A stretch of DNA of 64,000 nucleotides, taken from contig NZ_CP047318.1 in NCBI RefSeq assembly GCF_009857135.1, positions 3,596,001-3,660,000 on the forward strand, read 5' to 3'. Source of the DNA: Streptomyces sp. HM190. GTDB lineage: Bacteria > Actinomycetota > Actinomycetes > Streptomycetales > Streptomycetaceae. Numbering within the stretch: position 1 is the first letter of the stretch; every line of letters begins with the position of its first letter. Both the position numbers and the translations under genes were made by a program. The notes below the pieces were generated by a model. It did not search any database, was not told where the DNA came from, and saw only the letters and a list, made by a program, of their open reading frames with translations. Below are positions 1-6,679 of the stretch, one piece after another.

Positions 1-435
1 CACGTGGTTGCGCAGGCCGATGGCCTCCTCGATGCCCTTCATGCCGATGCCCTGCTCGGCGAGGCCGGGGATCGGGAAGGTGCGGGAGACGGCGCCGAGC
101 GCGACGACCAGGTAGTCGAAGGGCAGCTCGTACGCCTCGCCGACCAGCGGCGCGACGGTGGCGACCTTGCGGTCCTGGTCGATGGTGGTGACCCGGCCGG
201 TGAGGACCTCCGCCTTGGGAAGCACGCGTCGCAGCGGGACGACGACATGCCGCGGGGAGATGCTGCCGGCGGCGGCTTCGGGGAGGAAGGGCTGGTAGGT
301 CATGTACGACCGGGGGTCGACGACCGTGACGGTCGCCTCTCCGTAGCGCATCTTCTTGAGAATGCGCCGAGCTGCGTACAGGCCTACGTACCCACCGCCT
401 ACTACGAGGATCCTGGGACGCTCCGTGGTGCTCAT
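1..435 (-). CDS. ndh: Type II NADH dehydrogenase (NDH-2), N-terminal 145 codons only
   Basis: The gene runs off the left edge of the window and is open from the ATG at 435 to base 1. The N-terminus has the FAD-binding Rossmann motif GGGYVG at about residues 12-17, followed by a Y-x-P-F-L-P-E segment typical of pyridine-nucleotide-disulfide oxidoreductases of the Ndh type. NDH-2 enzymes are peripheral membrane flavoproteins that pass electrons from NADH to menaquinone without pumping protons. The start is the ATG whose downstream frame begins directly with the beta-strand before the dinucleotide-binding motif. A Rex-like palindrome lies about 320 bp upstream, which fits redox control. Without the C-terminus I cannot exclude a related FAD/NAD(P) oxidoreductase. 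Confidence 0.82.
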   Translation of the reverse strand, partial: MSTTERPRILVVGGGYVGLYAARRILKKMRYGEATVTVVDPRSYMTYQPFLPEAAAGSISPRHVVVPLRRVLPKAEVLTGRVTTIDQDRKVATVAPLVGEAYELPFDYLVVALGAVSRTFPIPGLAEQGIGMKGIEEAIGLRNHV

Positions 436-1003
436 GCCATCGAGTATGTACCCGCCATCCGGGGGGTGCTCGTGCGCCCCTTCACAAGCTTCCCCAGGCC
501 CTCTGCTACACTGCGCGGCCCTCGAGATCCAGATCATCACCCGACGAGGGAACCCCACCGCACGACCGACCGTTGTCAATGCCGCGTGAACTGCCCTTCC
601 GGCTCCGCGGACCCTTCGCGGACACCCCGATGGGACCCCACTCCCCACCCGCACGAGCACCCTCCGGAAGCCCTTCCGGGACACCCTCCCGACCTCTCGG
701 GGGCCCCGGAGGCTCTGCACAGCCTCAAAACGTCGCCCAACAGGGCCGATTCTCTTGTGAAGAACTTCACGAAGTTTTCCGGCGAGGCGTCAACGAGGGG
801 AGTCCGAACACCCCTCGAAGGCGCTCATACGTTATCCGAACAGCTCAACAGAGGCTACCGACGGGTAGTAAAGAGGCCCTCACGAGCACCCCGGCACCCC
901 GGCACCCCGGGAGGGACACCCGGGAACCGGCCGCGCGAATACGCGACGGACCAGGCGATTCCGCCGAGGATCGCGCACGGGCACTACTCCCGAACCGAGC
1001 CAG
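436..1003. other. Long upstream region between ndh and the toxin/antitoxin pair
   Basis: About 570 bp without a convincing gene. It is C/A-rich on the plus strand between 590 and 720, and codon-position bias in the possible short frames is poor. It holds the Rex-like palindrome at 756-771 and an overlapping second dyad with arms at 764-769 and 771-776 (AACTTC and GAAGTT). I see nothing else that I can support. Confidence 0.5.
756..771. promoter_or_regulatory. Rex-like redox operator upstream of ndh
   Basis: The 16-mer TGTGAAGAACTTCACG has arms TGTGAA and TTCACG around a 4-base centre. It fits the Streptomyces Rex operator layout TGTGAA-N4-TTCACA except for the final base. Rex is the NADH/NAD+ sensor that represses respiratory genes, and ndh is a plausible target because it is the first gene to the left. 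An overlapping dyad extends to 776. Assignment is by motif and context only. Confidence 0.5.
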
Positions 1004-1026
1004 GTGTACACGCTCACGCGTACACT
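1004..1026 (+). promoter_or_regulatory. Promoter and dyad operator of the relBE-like pair; leaderless start
   Basis: The inverted repeat GTGTAC (1004-1009) and GTACAC (1020-1025) surrounds the likely -10 region. A -10-like TACACT at 1021-1026 ends six bases before the GTG start at 1033, and no Shine-Dalgarno sequence is present, so a leaderless mRNA is likely. A dyad over the promoter fits autorepression by the toxin/antitoxin complex, as is usual for such modules. Confidence 0.45.
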
Positions 1027-1032
1027 GATCTC

Positions 1033-1305
1033 GTGACTGAGAACACCGTGACCGTACGGGAAGCCCGCGCGCACCTCGCCGACCACATCAACCGGGCCGA
1101 GGAAGGCGTTCCGACCGTCATCACGCGCAACGGCGCTCCGGTCGCGGCCGTGGTTCCGATCGCGGACTTCGAGGCGCTGGAGGAAGCGGCAGACGTGATG
1201 TTGGCGCGCGAAGCCGAAGCGGTCCTGGCCGAGGGCGGTCCCACCGTGACGATGGCGGAACTGCTCGCGGATCTGTTCACCGAGCACGACGGCGAAACGG
1301 CGTGA
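1033..1305 (+). CDS. Phd/YefM-family antitoxin
   Basis: A 90-residue protein beginning with the Phd/YefM pattern: T-V-x-E-A-R-A-H-L-A-D-x-I-N-R-A, then G-V-P-T-V-I-T-R-N-G-x-P-V-A-A-V-V-P. This fold binds operator DNA as a dimer and neutralises a RelE-type toxin with its C-terminal helix. The GTG start at 1033 sits right behind a -10-like box. The stop overlaps the toxin start by 4 bp (GTGA), so the two genes are translationally coupled. The C-terminal residues 55-90 are acidic and helical, the usual toxin-binding part. Confidence 0.85.
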   Translation: MTENTVTVREARAHLADHINRAEEGVPTVITRNGAPVAAVVPIADFEALEEAADVMLAREAEAVLAEGGPTVTMAELLADLFTEHDGETA

Positions 1306-1571
1306 AGTACGCATTCCGGTTCACCGCGGCGGCGCAGCGGCAGCTCCGGTCCGTCACCCGGCCCGACGCCATGCGCATCCTGGCCGCGCTGACCGCACTC
1401 GGTGAGGACCCGTATCGCCAGGACGTCGACGTCAAGAAGCTCACCGGCCCGTCCGGGCTCTACCGGCTCCGGGTCGGAAGCTACCGGGTCGCCTACCAGG
1501 TCAACGATGGTGAACTCGTCGTTCTCGTCGTCAAGGTGGGCGACCGCCGGGACGTCTACCGCAACCTGTAG
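1302..1571 (+). CDS. RelE/ParE-family toxin
   Basis: An 89-residue basic protein with the RelE superfamily pattern. It starts with F-x-x-A-A-x-R-Q-L, has a central D-V-K-K-L-x-G...G-L-Y-R-L-R-V-G-S-Y-R-V-A-Y, and ends in V-V-K-V-G-D-R-R-D-V-Y-R. RelE toxins cleave mRNA in the ribosomal A site; the R-L-R-V-G...Y-R core and C-terminal R-R-D-x-Y residues are the conserved functional ones. It starts with GTG inside the antitoxin stop codon. Its stop lies only 4 bp from the stop of the convergent ppx/gppA gene. The module looks intact and complete. Confidence 0.87.
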   Translation: MKYAFRFTAAAQRQLRSVTRPDAMRILAALTALGEDPYRQDVDVKKLTGPSGLYRLRVGSYRVAYQVNDGELVVLVVKVGDRRDVYRNL

Positions 1572-1575
1572 GCGG

Positions 1576-2517
1576 TCAGGCCAGGGACCAGCCGATGCCG
1601 TCCAGGATGTCGTGCTCGCTCACCACGACCTCCGCGGCCCCGATCCGCTCCATGATCGCGAGCAGGACGAGCGCGCCCGCCCCGATCACGTCCACCCGGC
1701 CGGGATGCATCGAGGGGATCGCGGCCCGCTCGGCGTGCGTGGAGCGCAACAGCCCCTCGGTGATCTCCCGGACCCGCTCGTAGGGGATCCGGGAGTGGTG
1801 GATGGCCGCCGAGTCGTACGCGGGGAGGTCCTGGGCGATCGCGGACAGCGTCGTGACGGACCCGGCCAGCCCCACCAGCGTGTGGGCCTCCCCCAGCGGC
1901 ACGGTGCGCTCCGCGAGGTCCAGGGCGGCCTCGATGTCGGCGCGCACGGCCGCGATCTGCTCGGGGGCGGGGGGATCGACGACGGCGCCGTCGCGGACGA
2001 GGTGGCGCTCCGTCATCCGCACACAGCCGATGTCCACGGAGCGCGCGGCGCGCACGTGGTCGTCGCCGACGACGAACTCCGTGGAGCCGCCGCCGATGTC
2101 CACCACCAGGAACGGCTTGGTCAGGTCGTCCCGGCCGAGCAGCTCCCTGGTGGCGCCGGTGAAGGAGAACTCGGCCTCCTGGTCACCGGAGATCACCTCG
2201 GGCTCCACGCCGAGGATGTCCAGGACGCCCCGGACGAATTCGTCCCGGTTCTCCGCGTCCCGCGAGGCGGACGTCGCGACGAACCGCAGCCGCTCGGCGC
2301 CCAGTTCCTTGATGACGGCCGCGTACTCCCGGCACGCGGCGAACGTCCGCTGCAGCGCCTCGGGCGCCAGCCGGCCCGTGCGGTCGACGCCCTGGCCGAG
2401 CCGGACGATCGTCATCCGGCGCTCCAGGTCGACGAGTTCACCCGTCGCGGGGTCGGCGTCGGCGACCAGCAGCCGGATGGAGTTGGTACCGCAGTCGATG
2501 GCAGCGACACGGGTCAC
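1576..2517 (-). CDS. Ppx/GppA exopolyphosphatase / pppGpp phosphohydrolase family
   Basis: A 313-residue protein of the ASKHA sugar-kinase/Hsp70 ATPase fold. It has the phosphate-1 loop A-I-D-C-G-T-N-S-I-R-L at residues 6-16 and the second phosphate loop D-I-G-G-G-S-T-E at about 144-151. It is the short Ppx/GppA form common in actinobacteria, without the C-terminal HD domain of E. coli Ppx. The expected activity is hydrolysis of polyphosphate or (p)ppGpp; sequence alone does not decide which. It overlaps the DUF501 gene by 4 bp and is the last gene of the eno to divIC to DUF501 run. Confidence 0.85.
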   Translation of the reverse strand: MTRVAAIDCGTNSIRLLVADADPATGELVDLERRMTIVRLGQGVDRTGRLAPEALQRTFAACREYAAVIKELGAERLRFVATSASRDAENRDEFVRGVLDILGVEPEVISGDQEAEFSFTGATRELLGRDDLTKPFLVVDIGGGSTEFVVGDDHVRAARSVDIGCVRMTERHLVRDGAVVDPPAPEQIAAVRADIEAALDLAERTVPLGEAHTLVGLAGSVTTLSAIAQDLPAYDSAAIHHSRIPYERVREITEGLLRSTHAERAAIPSMHPGRVDVIGAGALVLLAIMERIGAAEVVVSEHDILDGIGWSLA

Positions 2518-3119
2518 TGGGCGTCCTCCTCCGGGGCGACGGGCCTGAACGCGGAGTAGCCGGACTCGCCGGCGTCCACCGCCGCGCCCTCACGCGTCGG
2601 CGGCGTCGCGGGAATCACGCACGGCCCCTTCGCCCACCACTCCGGCAGCATCGCGAGCGCCTCGTCGCCGAGCGGGTTCACCCCGGGCCCGGCGGCCAGC
2701 GAGTGCGCCACGAGGACGTGCAGGCACTTCACCCGGTCCGGCATGCCGCCCGCGCTCGGAAAGCCCTCCAGGACCTCGATCTCGTCGCGGCGGGCGATGT
2801 AGTCGTCGTGCGCGGCCCGGTAGGCGGCGGCCAGTTCGGGGTCGGTCGCCAGCCGCTCCGTCATCTCCTTCATCACGCCGTTCGCCTCCAGCGTGCCGAT
2901 CGCGGAGGCGGCCCGCGGGCACGTCAGGTAGTACGTCGTCGGGAACGGCGTCCCGTCCGGCAGGCGCGGCGCCGTCTCGACGACGTCCGGCTGCCCGCAC
3001 GGGCAGCGGTGCGCGATCGCGCGCAGTCCGCGCGGCGGGCGCCCGAGCTGCTGCTGGAAGGCCTCGACGTCCGCGTCGGTGGGCTCGGTGCGCGCAGTGG
3101 AGGGCGGGGGCGTGTCCAT
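2514..3119 (-). CDS. DUF501-family protein
   Basis: A 201-residue protein of unknown function conserved next to divIC and ppx/gppA in actinobacteria. Visible features are an N-terminal Q-x-L-G-R-P-P-R-G motif (about residues 24-32), a C-P-C-G cluster near residue 40 with a further Cys about 27 residues on, a helical middle, and V-K-C-L-H-V-L-V-A-H. The paired cysteines hint at metal or cluster binding, but I know of no assigned activity. The ATG start at 3119 is 33 bp behind the divIC-like stop, and the gene overlaps its successor by 4 bp, so it is probably co-transcribed. Confidence 0.8.
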   Translation of the reverse strand: MDTPPPSTARTEPTDADVEAFQQQLGRPPRGLRAIAHRCPCGQPDVVETAPRLPDGTPFPTTYYLTCPRAASAIGTLEANGVMKEMTERLATDPELAAAYRAAHDDYIARRDEIEVLEGFPSAGGMPDRVKCLHVLVAHSLAAGPGVNPLGDEALAMLPEWWAKGPCVIPATPPTREGAAVDAGESGYSAFRPVAPEEDAQ

Positions 3120-3152
3120 ACCTGTACGTAAGTCCTCTGGAGCTCTGGTCGG

Positions 3153-3629
3153 TTACTGGGCGGCGGCGTCGGCCTTGTCGACCCCGTCCCAGACGTTGGT
3201 GTACCAGGGGAGGTGGGCCGCCCCCTGCGTCGTGCGGGACTGCTTCGCCGCGTCCGGGTCGATCATGATGTAGCCGGTCTCGCCGGGCATGACGTAGTGC
3301 AGCCGCTCCCGGATGCGCTGCTCGGCGTACGCGTCGTCCTGCCAGCGCGCCTTGAGGTCGCGCAGCTCCTCGACGCGCTCGCGCGCCTCCTGGCGCTCCC
3401 GCCGCATGTCGGCGATCTCGGCGCGCTGGGAGACGTACTGCCTTATGGGATAGGCGAGGGCCACGATCATCGAGCAGAGGACGAGGGCGAGCAGCGCGGC
3501 CCGGCCGGTGAGCCGGGAGCGGCGGGCCTGGCGCCGGGTCTGGGAGCGGTAGACCCGGGCCGCCGTCTGCTCGCCGAGCAGCTTCAGCCGGGTCGCGGTG
3601 GAGAAACGGTCCCGGTCCTTCACGGGCAT
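3153..3629 (-). CDS. divIC: FtsB/DivIC-type septum formation initiator
   Basis: A 158-residue bitopic membrane protein. It has a basic cytoplasmic N-terminus (about 40 residues rich in R), one transmembrane helix at about residues 41-62 (G-R-A-A-L-L-A-L-V-L-C-S-M-I-V-A-L-A), an extracytoplasmic coiled coil of heptads from about 66 to 103 (S-Q-R-A-E-I-A-D-M-R-R-E-R), and a short C-terminal domain with R-L-H-Y-V-M-P-G-E. This is the layout of FtsB/DivIC, which works with FtsL and FtsQ/DivIB at the septum. The position between eno and DUF501 is the conserved actinobacterial one. Symbol by family and context. Confidence 0.85.
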   Translation of the reverse strand: MPVKDRDRFSTATRLKLLGEQTAARVYRSQTRRQARRSRLTGRAALLALVLCSMIVALAYPIRQYVSQRAEIADMRRERQEARERVEELRDLKARWQDDAYAEQRIRERLHYVMPGETGYIMIDPDAAKQSRTTQGAAHLPWYTNVWDGVDKADAAAQ

Positions 3630-3661
3630 GCCCCACTTCCCCTTCCTACGGGCCCTACGTG

Positions 3662-3706
3662 CGTACGTCCCCGCACACGGTACGGGACCGCGTACGGGGA
3701 CGTACG
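3662..3706. repeat. Inverted repeat with 12-bp perfect arms between eno and divIC
   Basis: Arms CGTACGTCCCCG (3662-3673) and CGGGGACGTACG (3695-3706) flank a 21-base spacer. The structure lies 33 bp before the divIC-like start and behind eno, so on the minus-strand transcript it could act as an attenuator or RNA processing stem. There is no T-tract. Confidence 0.6.
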
Positions 3707-3743
3707 TGCGACGCTTCCTACTGCCGCCCTACGGGGGGCAGCC

Positions 3744-3839
3744 GGCCGGGCAGGCCGGGACCGGTCAGCCCTTGCTGTGCCCGTGGTCCGCGAAGCGGAC
3801 GGCGGGAAGGCCGGGCAGGCCGGGACCGGTCAGCCCTTG
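3744..3839. repeat. 31-bp direct repeat duplicating the 3' end of eno
   Basis: Positions 3744-3774 and 3809-3839 are identical over 31 bases, offset by 65. The right copy contains the eno stop codon and last codons (complement at 3830-3839); the left copy lies in the intergenic space. This looks like a small local duplication of the gene's tail. Confidence 0.8.
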
Positions 3840-5110
3840 AAGCGCGGGAAGGCGCTGCGGCCGGCGTACACCGCGGCGTCGTCGAGGATCTCCTCGATGC
3901 GCAGCAGCTGGTTGTACTTGGCGACGCGGTCCGAGCGGGCCGGGGCGCCGGTCTTGATCTGACCGCAGTTCACGGCGACGGCGAGGTCGGCGATGGTGAC
4001 GTCCTCGGTCTCGCCGGAGCGGTGGGACATCATGCACTTGAAGCCGTTGCGCTGGGCCAGCTCGACGGCGTCCAGGGTCTCGGTGAGCGAGCCGATCTGG
4101 TTGACCTTGACCAGCAGCGCGTTGGCCGCGCCCTCCTCGATGCCGCGGGCGAGGCGCTCGGGGTTGGTGACGAACAGGTCGTCGCCGACGAGCTGCACCT
4201 TGTCGCCGAGGCGCTCGGTGATGGTCTTCCAGCCGTCCCAGTCGTCCTCGAACAGCGGGTCCTCGATGGAGACGAGCGGGTACGCGTCGACCAGCTCCGC
4301 GTAGTAGTCCGTCATCTCGGCGGCGGTGCGCTCCTTGCCCTCGAAGACGTACACGCCGTCCTTGTAGAACTCGGAGGCGGCGACGTCGAGGGCCAGGGCG
4401 ATCTGCTCGCCGGGGGTGTAGCCGGCCTCCTTGACGGCCTCGAGGATGAGGTCGAGGGCCGCGCGGTTGGAGTCCAGGTTCGGGGCGAAGCCGCCCTCGT
4501 CGCCGAGGCCGGTGTTCAGGCCCTTGCGCTTCAGGACCTTCTTGAGGGTGTGGTAGACCTCGGCGCCCCAGCGCAGGGCCTCGGAGAAGGACTCCGCGCC
4601 GATCGGGGCGATCATGAACTCCTGGATGTCCACGTTGGTGTCGGCGTGCGAGCCGCCGTTCAGGATGTTCATCATCGGAACGGGCAGCAGGTGCGCGTTC
4701 GGGCCGCCCAGGTAGCGGAACAGCGGCAGGTCGCTGGCCTCGGAGGCGGCGTGGGCGACGGCGAGGGAGACGCCGAGGATGGCGTTGGCGCCGAGGGAGC
4801 CCTTGTTGTCGGTGGCGTCCAGGTCGAACATGGCCTGGTCGATCAGGCGCTGCTCGGTGGCGTCGTAGCCGACCAGCTCCGGGCCGATCTGCTCGATCAC
4901 GGCGAGGACGGCCTTCTCGACGCCCTTGCCGAGGTAGCGGTTGGGGTCGCCGTCACGGAGCTCGATGGCCTCGAAGGCGCCCGTGGAGGCGCCGGACGGG
5001 ACGGCGGCACGACCGGTGCTGCCGTCGTCGAGGCCGACCTCGACCTCGACCGTGGGGTTGCCTCGGGAGTCCAGGATTTCCCGGGCTACGACGACGTCGA
5101 TGGACGGCAC
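3830..5110 (-). CDS. eno: Enolase
   Basis: A 426-residue enolase, the usual length, converting 2-phosphoglycerate to phosphoenolpyruvate in glycolysis. It contains the family stretches A-R-E-I-L-D-S-R-G-N-P-T-V-E, the flexible loop around P-S-G-A-S-T-G, the Mg-binding D-V-A-A-S-E, S-I-E-D-P and G-D-D-L, the catalytic Lys in L-L-V-K-V-N-Q-I-G, and S-H-R-S-G-E-T-E-D. I chose the GTG at 5110 because AAGGAG lies six bases before it; an in-frame ATG six bases further up (5116) would have no spacer. It probably leads the eno-divIC-DUF501-ppx unit. Confidence 0.95.
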   Translation of the reverse strand: MPSIDVVVAREILDSRGNPTVEVEVGLDDGSTGRAAVPSGASTGAFEAIELRDGDPNRYLGKGVEKAVLAVIEQIGPELVGYDATEQRLIDQAMFDLDATDNKGSLGANAILGVSLAVAHAASEASDLPLFRYLGGPNAHLLPVPMMNILNGGSHADTNVDIQEFMIAPIGAESFSEALRWGAEVYHTLKKVLKRKGLNTGLGDEGGFAPNLDSNRAALDLILEAVKEAGYTPGEQIALALDVAASEFYKDGVYVFEGKERTAAEMTDYYAELVDAYPLVSIEDPLFEDDWDGWKTITERLGDKVQLVGDDLFVTNPERLARGIEEGAANALLVKVNQIGSLTETLDAVELAQRNGFKCMMSHRSGETEDVTIADLAVAVNCGQIKTGAPARSDRVAKYNQLLRIEEILDDAAVYAGRSAFPRFKG

Positions 5111-5317
5111 GAGCATCTCCTTCTTGGGATGTGACGCGTTGGTGCGGGGCCGCGGGGGCCATGCGACTAGAGCCTAACCGCCCCGGGGCCGTCGGCAGCC
5201 GACCGACCGTCCCGTGGACAGACAGACCGTACCCATTGTTCCAGCCCGGAACAAAGGGGGGTGGGCGGGAAAGTGAACAGAGGGAGTGGACGGAGGGGGC
5301 GCGGCGGGCCCGGAGAC

Positions 5318-5366
5318 GGAAAAACCCCGCCCCGGTGCGTACGGGGGAATGCGCACCGGGGCGGGG
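5318..5366 (-). terminator. Rho-independent terminator of rpfA
   Basis: Perfect 15-bp arms at 5325-5339 and 5352-5366 enclose a 12-base loop. Read on the minus strand, the stem is followed at once by TTTTT (5324-5320). The direction matches rpfA, which ends about 195 bp upstream. It is a textbook stem plus T-tract, rare in this GC-rich genome. Confidence 0.88.
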
Positions 5367-5467
5367 AGCCCGTGGGGTCGGGGGGACGGCCTCACGAGGT
5401 CTTCACTCAGGAGCCCACGGCTGCGAGGGGACCCTGGTTCAGCCGGGGAGCGGCCTTTTTTCGGCCC

Positions 5468-5547
5468 GGCCGAACCACGGTCCCGACCTGGCCGAACCAC
5501 GGTGCCGCCCCGGCCGCGGCGGACCGGGATCCGGCCGCGGCGGACCG
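5468..5547. repeat. Two pairs of short direct repeats downstream of rpfA
   Basis: GGCCGAACCACGGT occurs at 5468-5481 and 5490-5503. CCGGCCGCGGCGGACCG occurs at 5510-5526 and 5531-5547. They fill the space between the rpfA stop and its terminator. No function is apparent. Confidence 0.65.
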
Positions 5548-5561
5548 TCGGGGTCAGGCCG

Positions 5562-6293
5562 TCAGCTCAGGTGGAGCTGCTGGCCGGGGTAGATGAAGTC
5601 GGCGTCCTCGATGATGTCCTTGTTCAGCTCGAAGAGCTTCTCCCAGCCACCCTCGACGTTCTTCTTCGCGGCGATGCCGCTGAGGGTGTCGCCCTTGACG
5701 ACCTTGTACTCGCCGTCGCCCTTCTTGACCTTCTTGCCGGTCGGGGTCTCGACGGTGGCGCGCTCGGAGGAACGCGAGGCGCGGGTCTCCTGGGTGTCCT
5801 GCGGCGCGGAGGAGGGCGCGGAGGAGGAAGAGGAGGACGACGAGGACGAGGACGAGGACGAGGAGTCCGAGCCGGAGTCGCCGGAGGAGGCGGCGGCACC
5901 GTCGTACGAGGCGCTGGACAGGCCCGTGCCGCAGACCGGCCAGGCACCCTTGCCCTGGCCCGCGAGGACCTTCTCGGCGACGGCGATCTGCTGGGCCTTG
6001 CTGGCCTGGTCGGCGGTGGAGGCGTACTGCGTGCCGCCGTACGCGGCCCAGGTGGAGGCGGAGAACTGCAGACCGCCGTAGTAGCCGTTGCCGGTGTTGA
6101 TGGACCAGTTGCCGCCGGACTCGCACTGGGCGACGGCGTCCCACTCGGACTCGGTGGCGGCGGAGGCGCTGCCGGCGGCCACGAGCGGGGCGGCTATCGC
6201 GGCGGCACCGGTGACACCGGCGACGGCGATGGCACGGGCAGACCGGTGGAAAGCGGACGGACGGCGGTGCTTGGCCTTGCTGGAAAACAGCAT
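5562..6293 (-). CDS. rpfA: Resuscitation-promoting factor with LysM domain
   Basis: A 243-residue secreted cell-wall lytic protein. Residues 1-46 form a signal peptide ending A-S-A-A. Residues about 47-125 are the Rpf (transglycosylase-like) domain, with the catalytic Glu at 58 in C-E-S-G-G and the G-N-G-Y-Y-G-G-L-Q-F motif. A linker of more than a dozen consecutive serines follows, then a C-terminal LysM domain (about 195-243; Y-K-V-V-K-G-D-T-L). Rpf proteins cleave peptidoglycan and promote spore germination. A strong GAGGGG site lies 9 bases before the ATG, and the leader carries a ydaO riboswitch. Its own T-tract terminator makes it monocistronic. From memory it matches S. coelicolor RpfA. 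Confidence 0.92.
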   Translation of the reverse strand: MLFSSKAKHRRPSAFHRSARAIAVAGVTGAAAIAAPLVAAGSASAATESEWDAVAQCESGGNWSINTGNGYYGGLQFSASTWAAYGGTQYASTADQASKAQQIAVAEKVLAGQGKGAWPVCGTGLSSASYDGAAASSGDSGSDSSSSSSSSSSSSSSSAPSSAPQDTQETRASRSSERATVETPTGKKVKKGDGEYKVVKGDTLSGIAAKKNVEGGWEKLFELNKDIIEDADFIYPGQQLHLS

Positions 6294-6312
6294 GGAGTGA
6301 TCCCCTCACCGA

Positions 6313-6532
6313 CGCCTACGAGGTGAGCTGTCGGGTTCGGGCCGGTTGAGTTGCCCGGCCGCGTCCGCTCGCCTTCCGGCTCACGTGACGCGGCTTCACC
6401 CCGAGCCGGTACCGGCGGTGTGGCCCCGAAGGGCGTCAACCGCCGGACCCGGCGCAAACCTTGGGTCCCCCGCTCCTGCCTACGGCGCTTGACGCGACGA
6501 CTGTTCCGAGCGGCCGTCGGCAGGATTCGGCG
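6313..6532 (-). ncRNA. ydaO/yuaA-type c-di-AMP riboswitch in the rpfA leader
   Basis: On the minus strand the order of conserved blocks is CGCCGAATCC (6532-6523), GGGGGACCCA, GGGGTGAAGCCG, CCCGAACCCGACAGCT and CTCACCTCGTAGGCG (ending at 6313). These are the signature blocks of the c-di-AMP (ydaO) riboswitch. It ends about 20 bases before the rpfA ATG, so it can control transcript elongation or ribosome access. A c-di-AMP switch on actinobacterial rpf genes is known. The rpfA promoter should lie between 6533 and about 6670. Confidence 0.9.
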
Positions 6533-6679
6533 TGACGACCGCAGGGGCCCGCTGTGGCGAGCGGTCACGACCGTAAACACGTGAATCGCCGAATTTCAAA
6601 GACGATCAGGGGGTCTGTGATTCATCTCCCACCGAGATCAAAACGGGCATTCAGGGTCGAACCATGACCCGAACTGCCG

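Larger units (their letters stand above)
5111..5561. other. Intergenic region between rpfA and eno
   Basis: About 450 bp with no supportable gene. It holds the rpfA terminator (5318-5366), the direct repeats at 5468-5547 and, on its left side (about 5120-5260), the region that should contain the eno promoter. Frames in the region lack the codon-position pattern of neighbouring genes. Confidence 0.5.

Noticed and set aside
573..1028. A 151-codon frame in the ndh upstream region
   Set aside because: Low-complexity Pro/Arg composition, no ribosome site, and it runs across the relBE promoter dyad.
3659..5134. A 491-codon plus-strand frame opposite eno
   Set aside because: No motifs, biased composition, and full overlap with an intact enolase.
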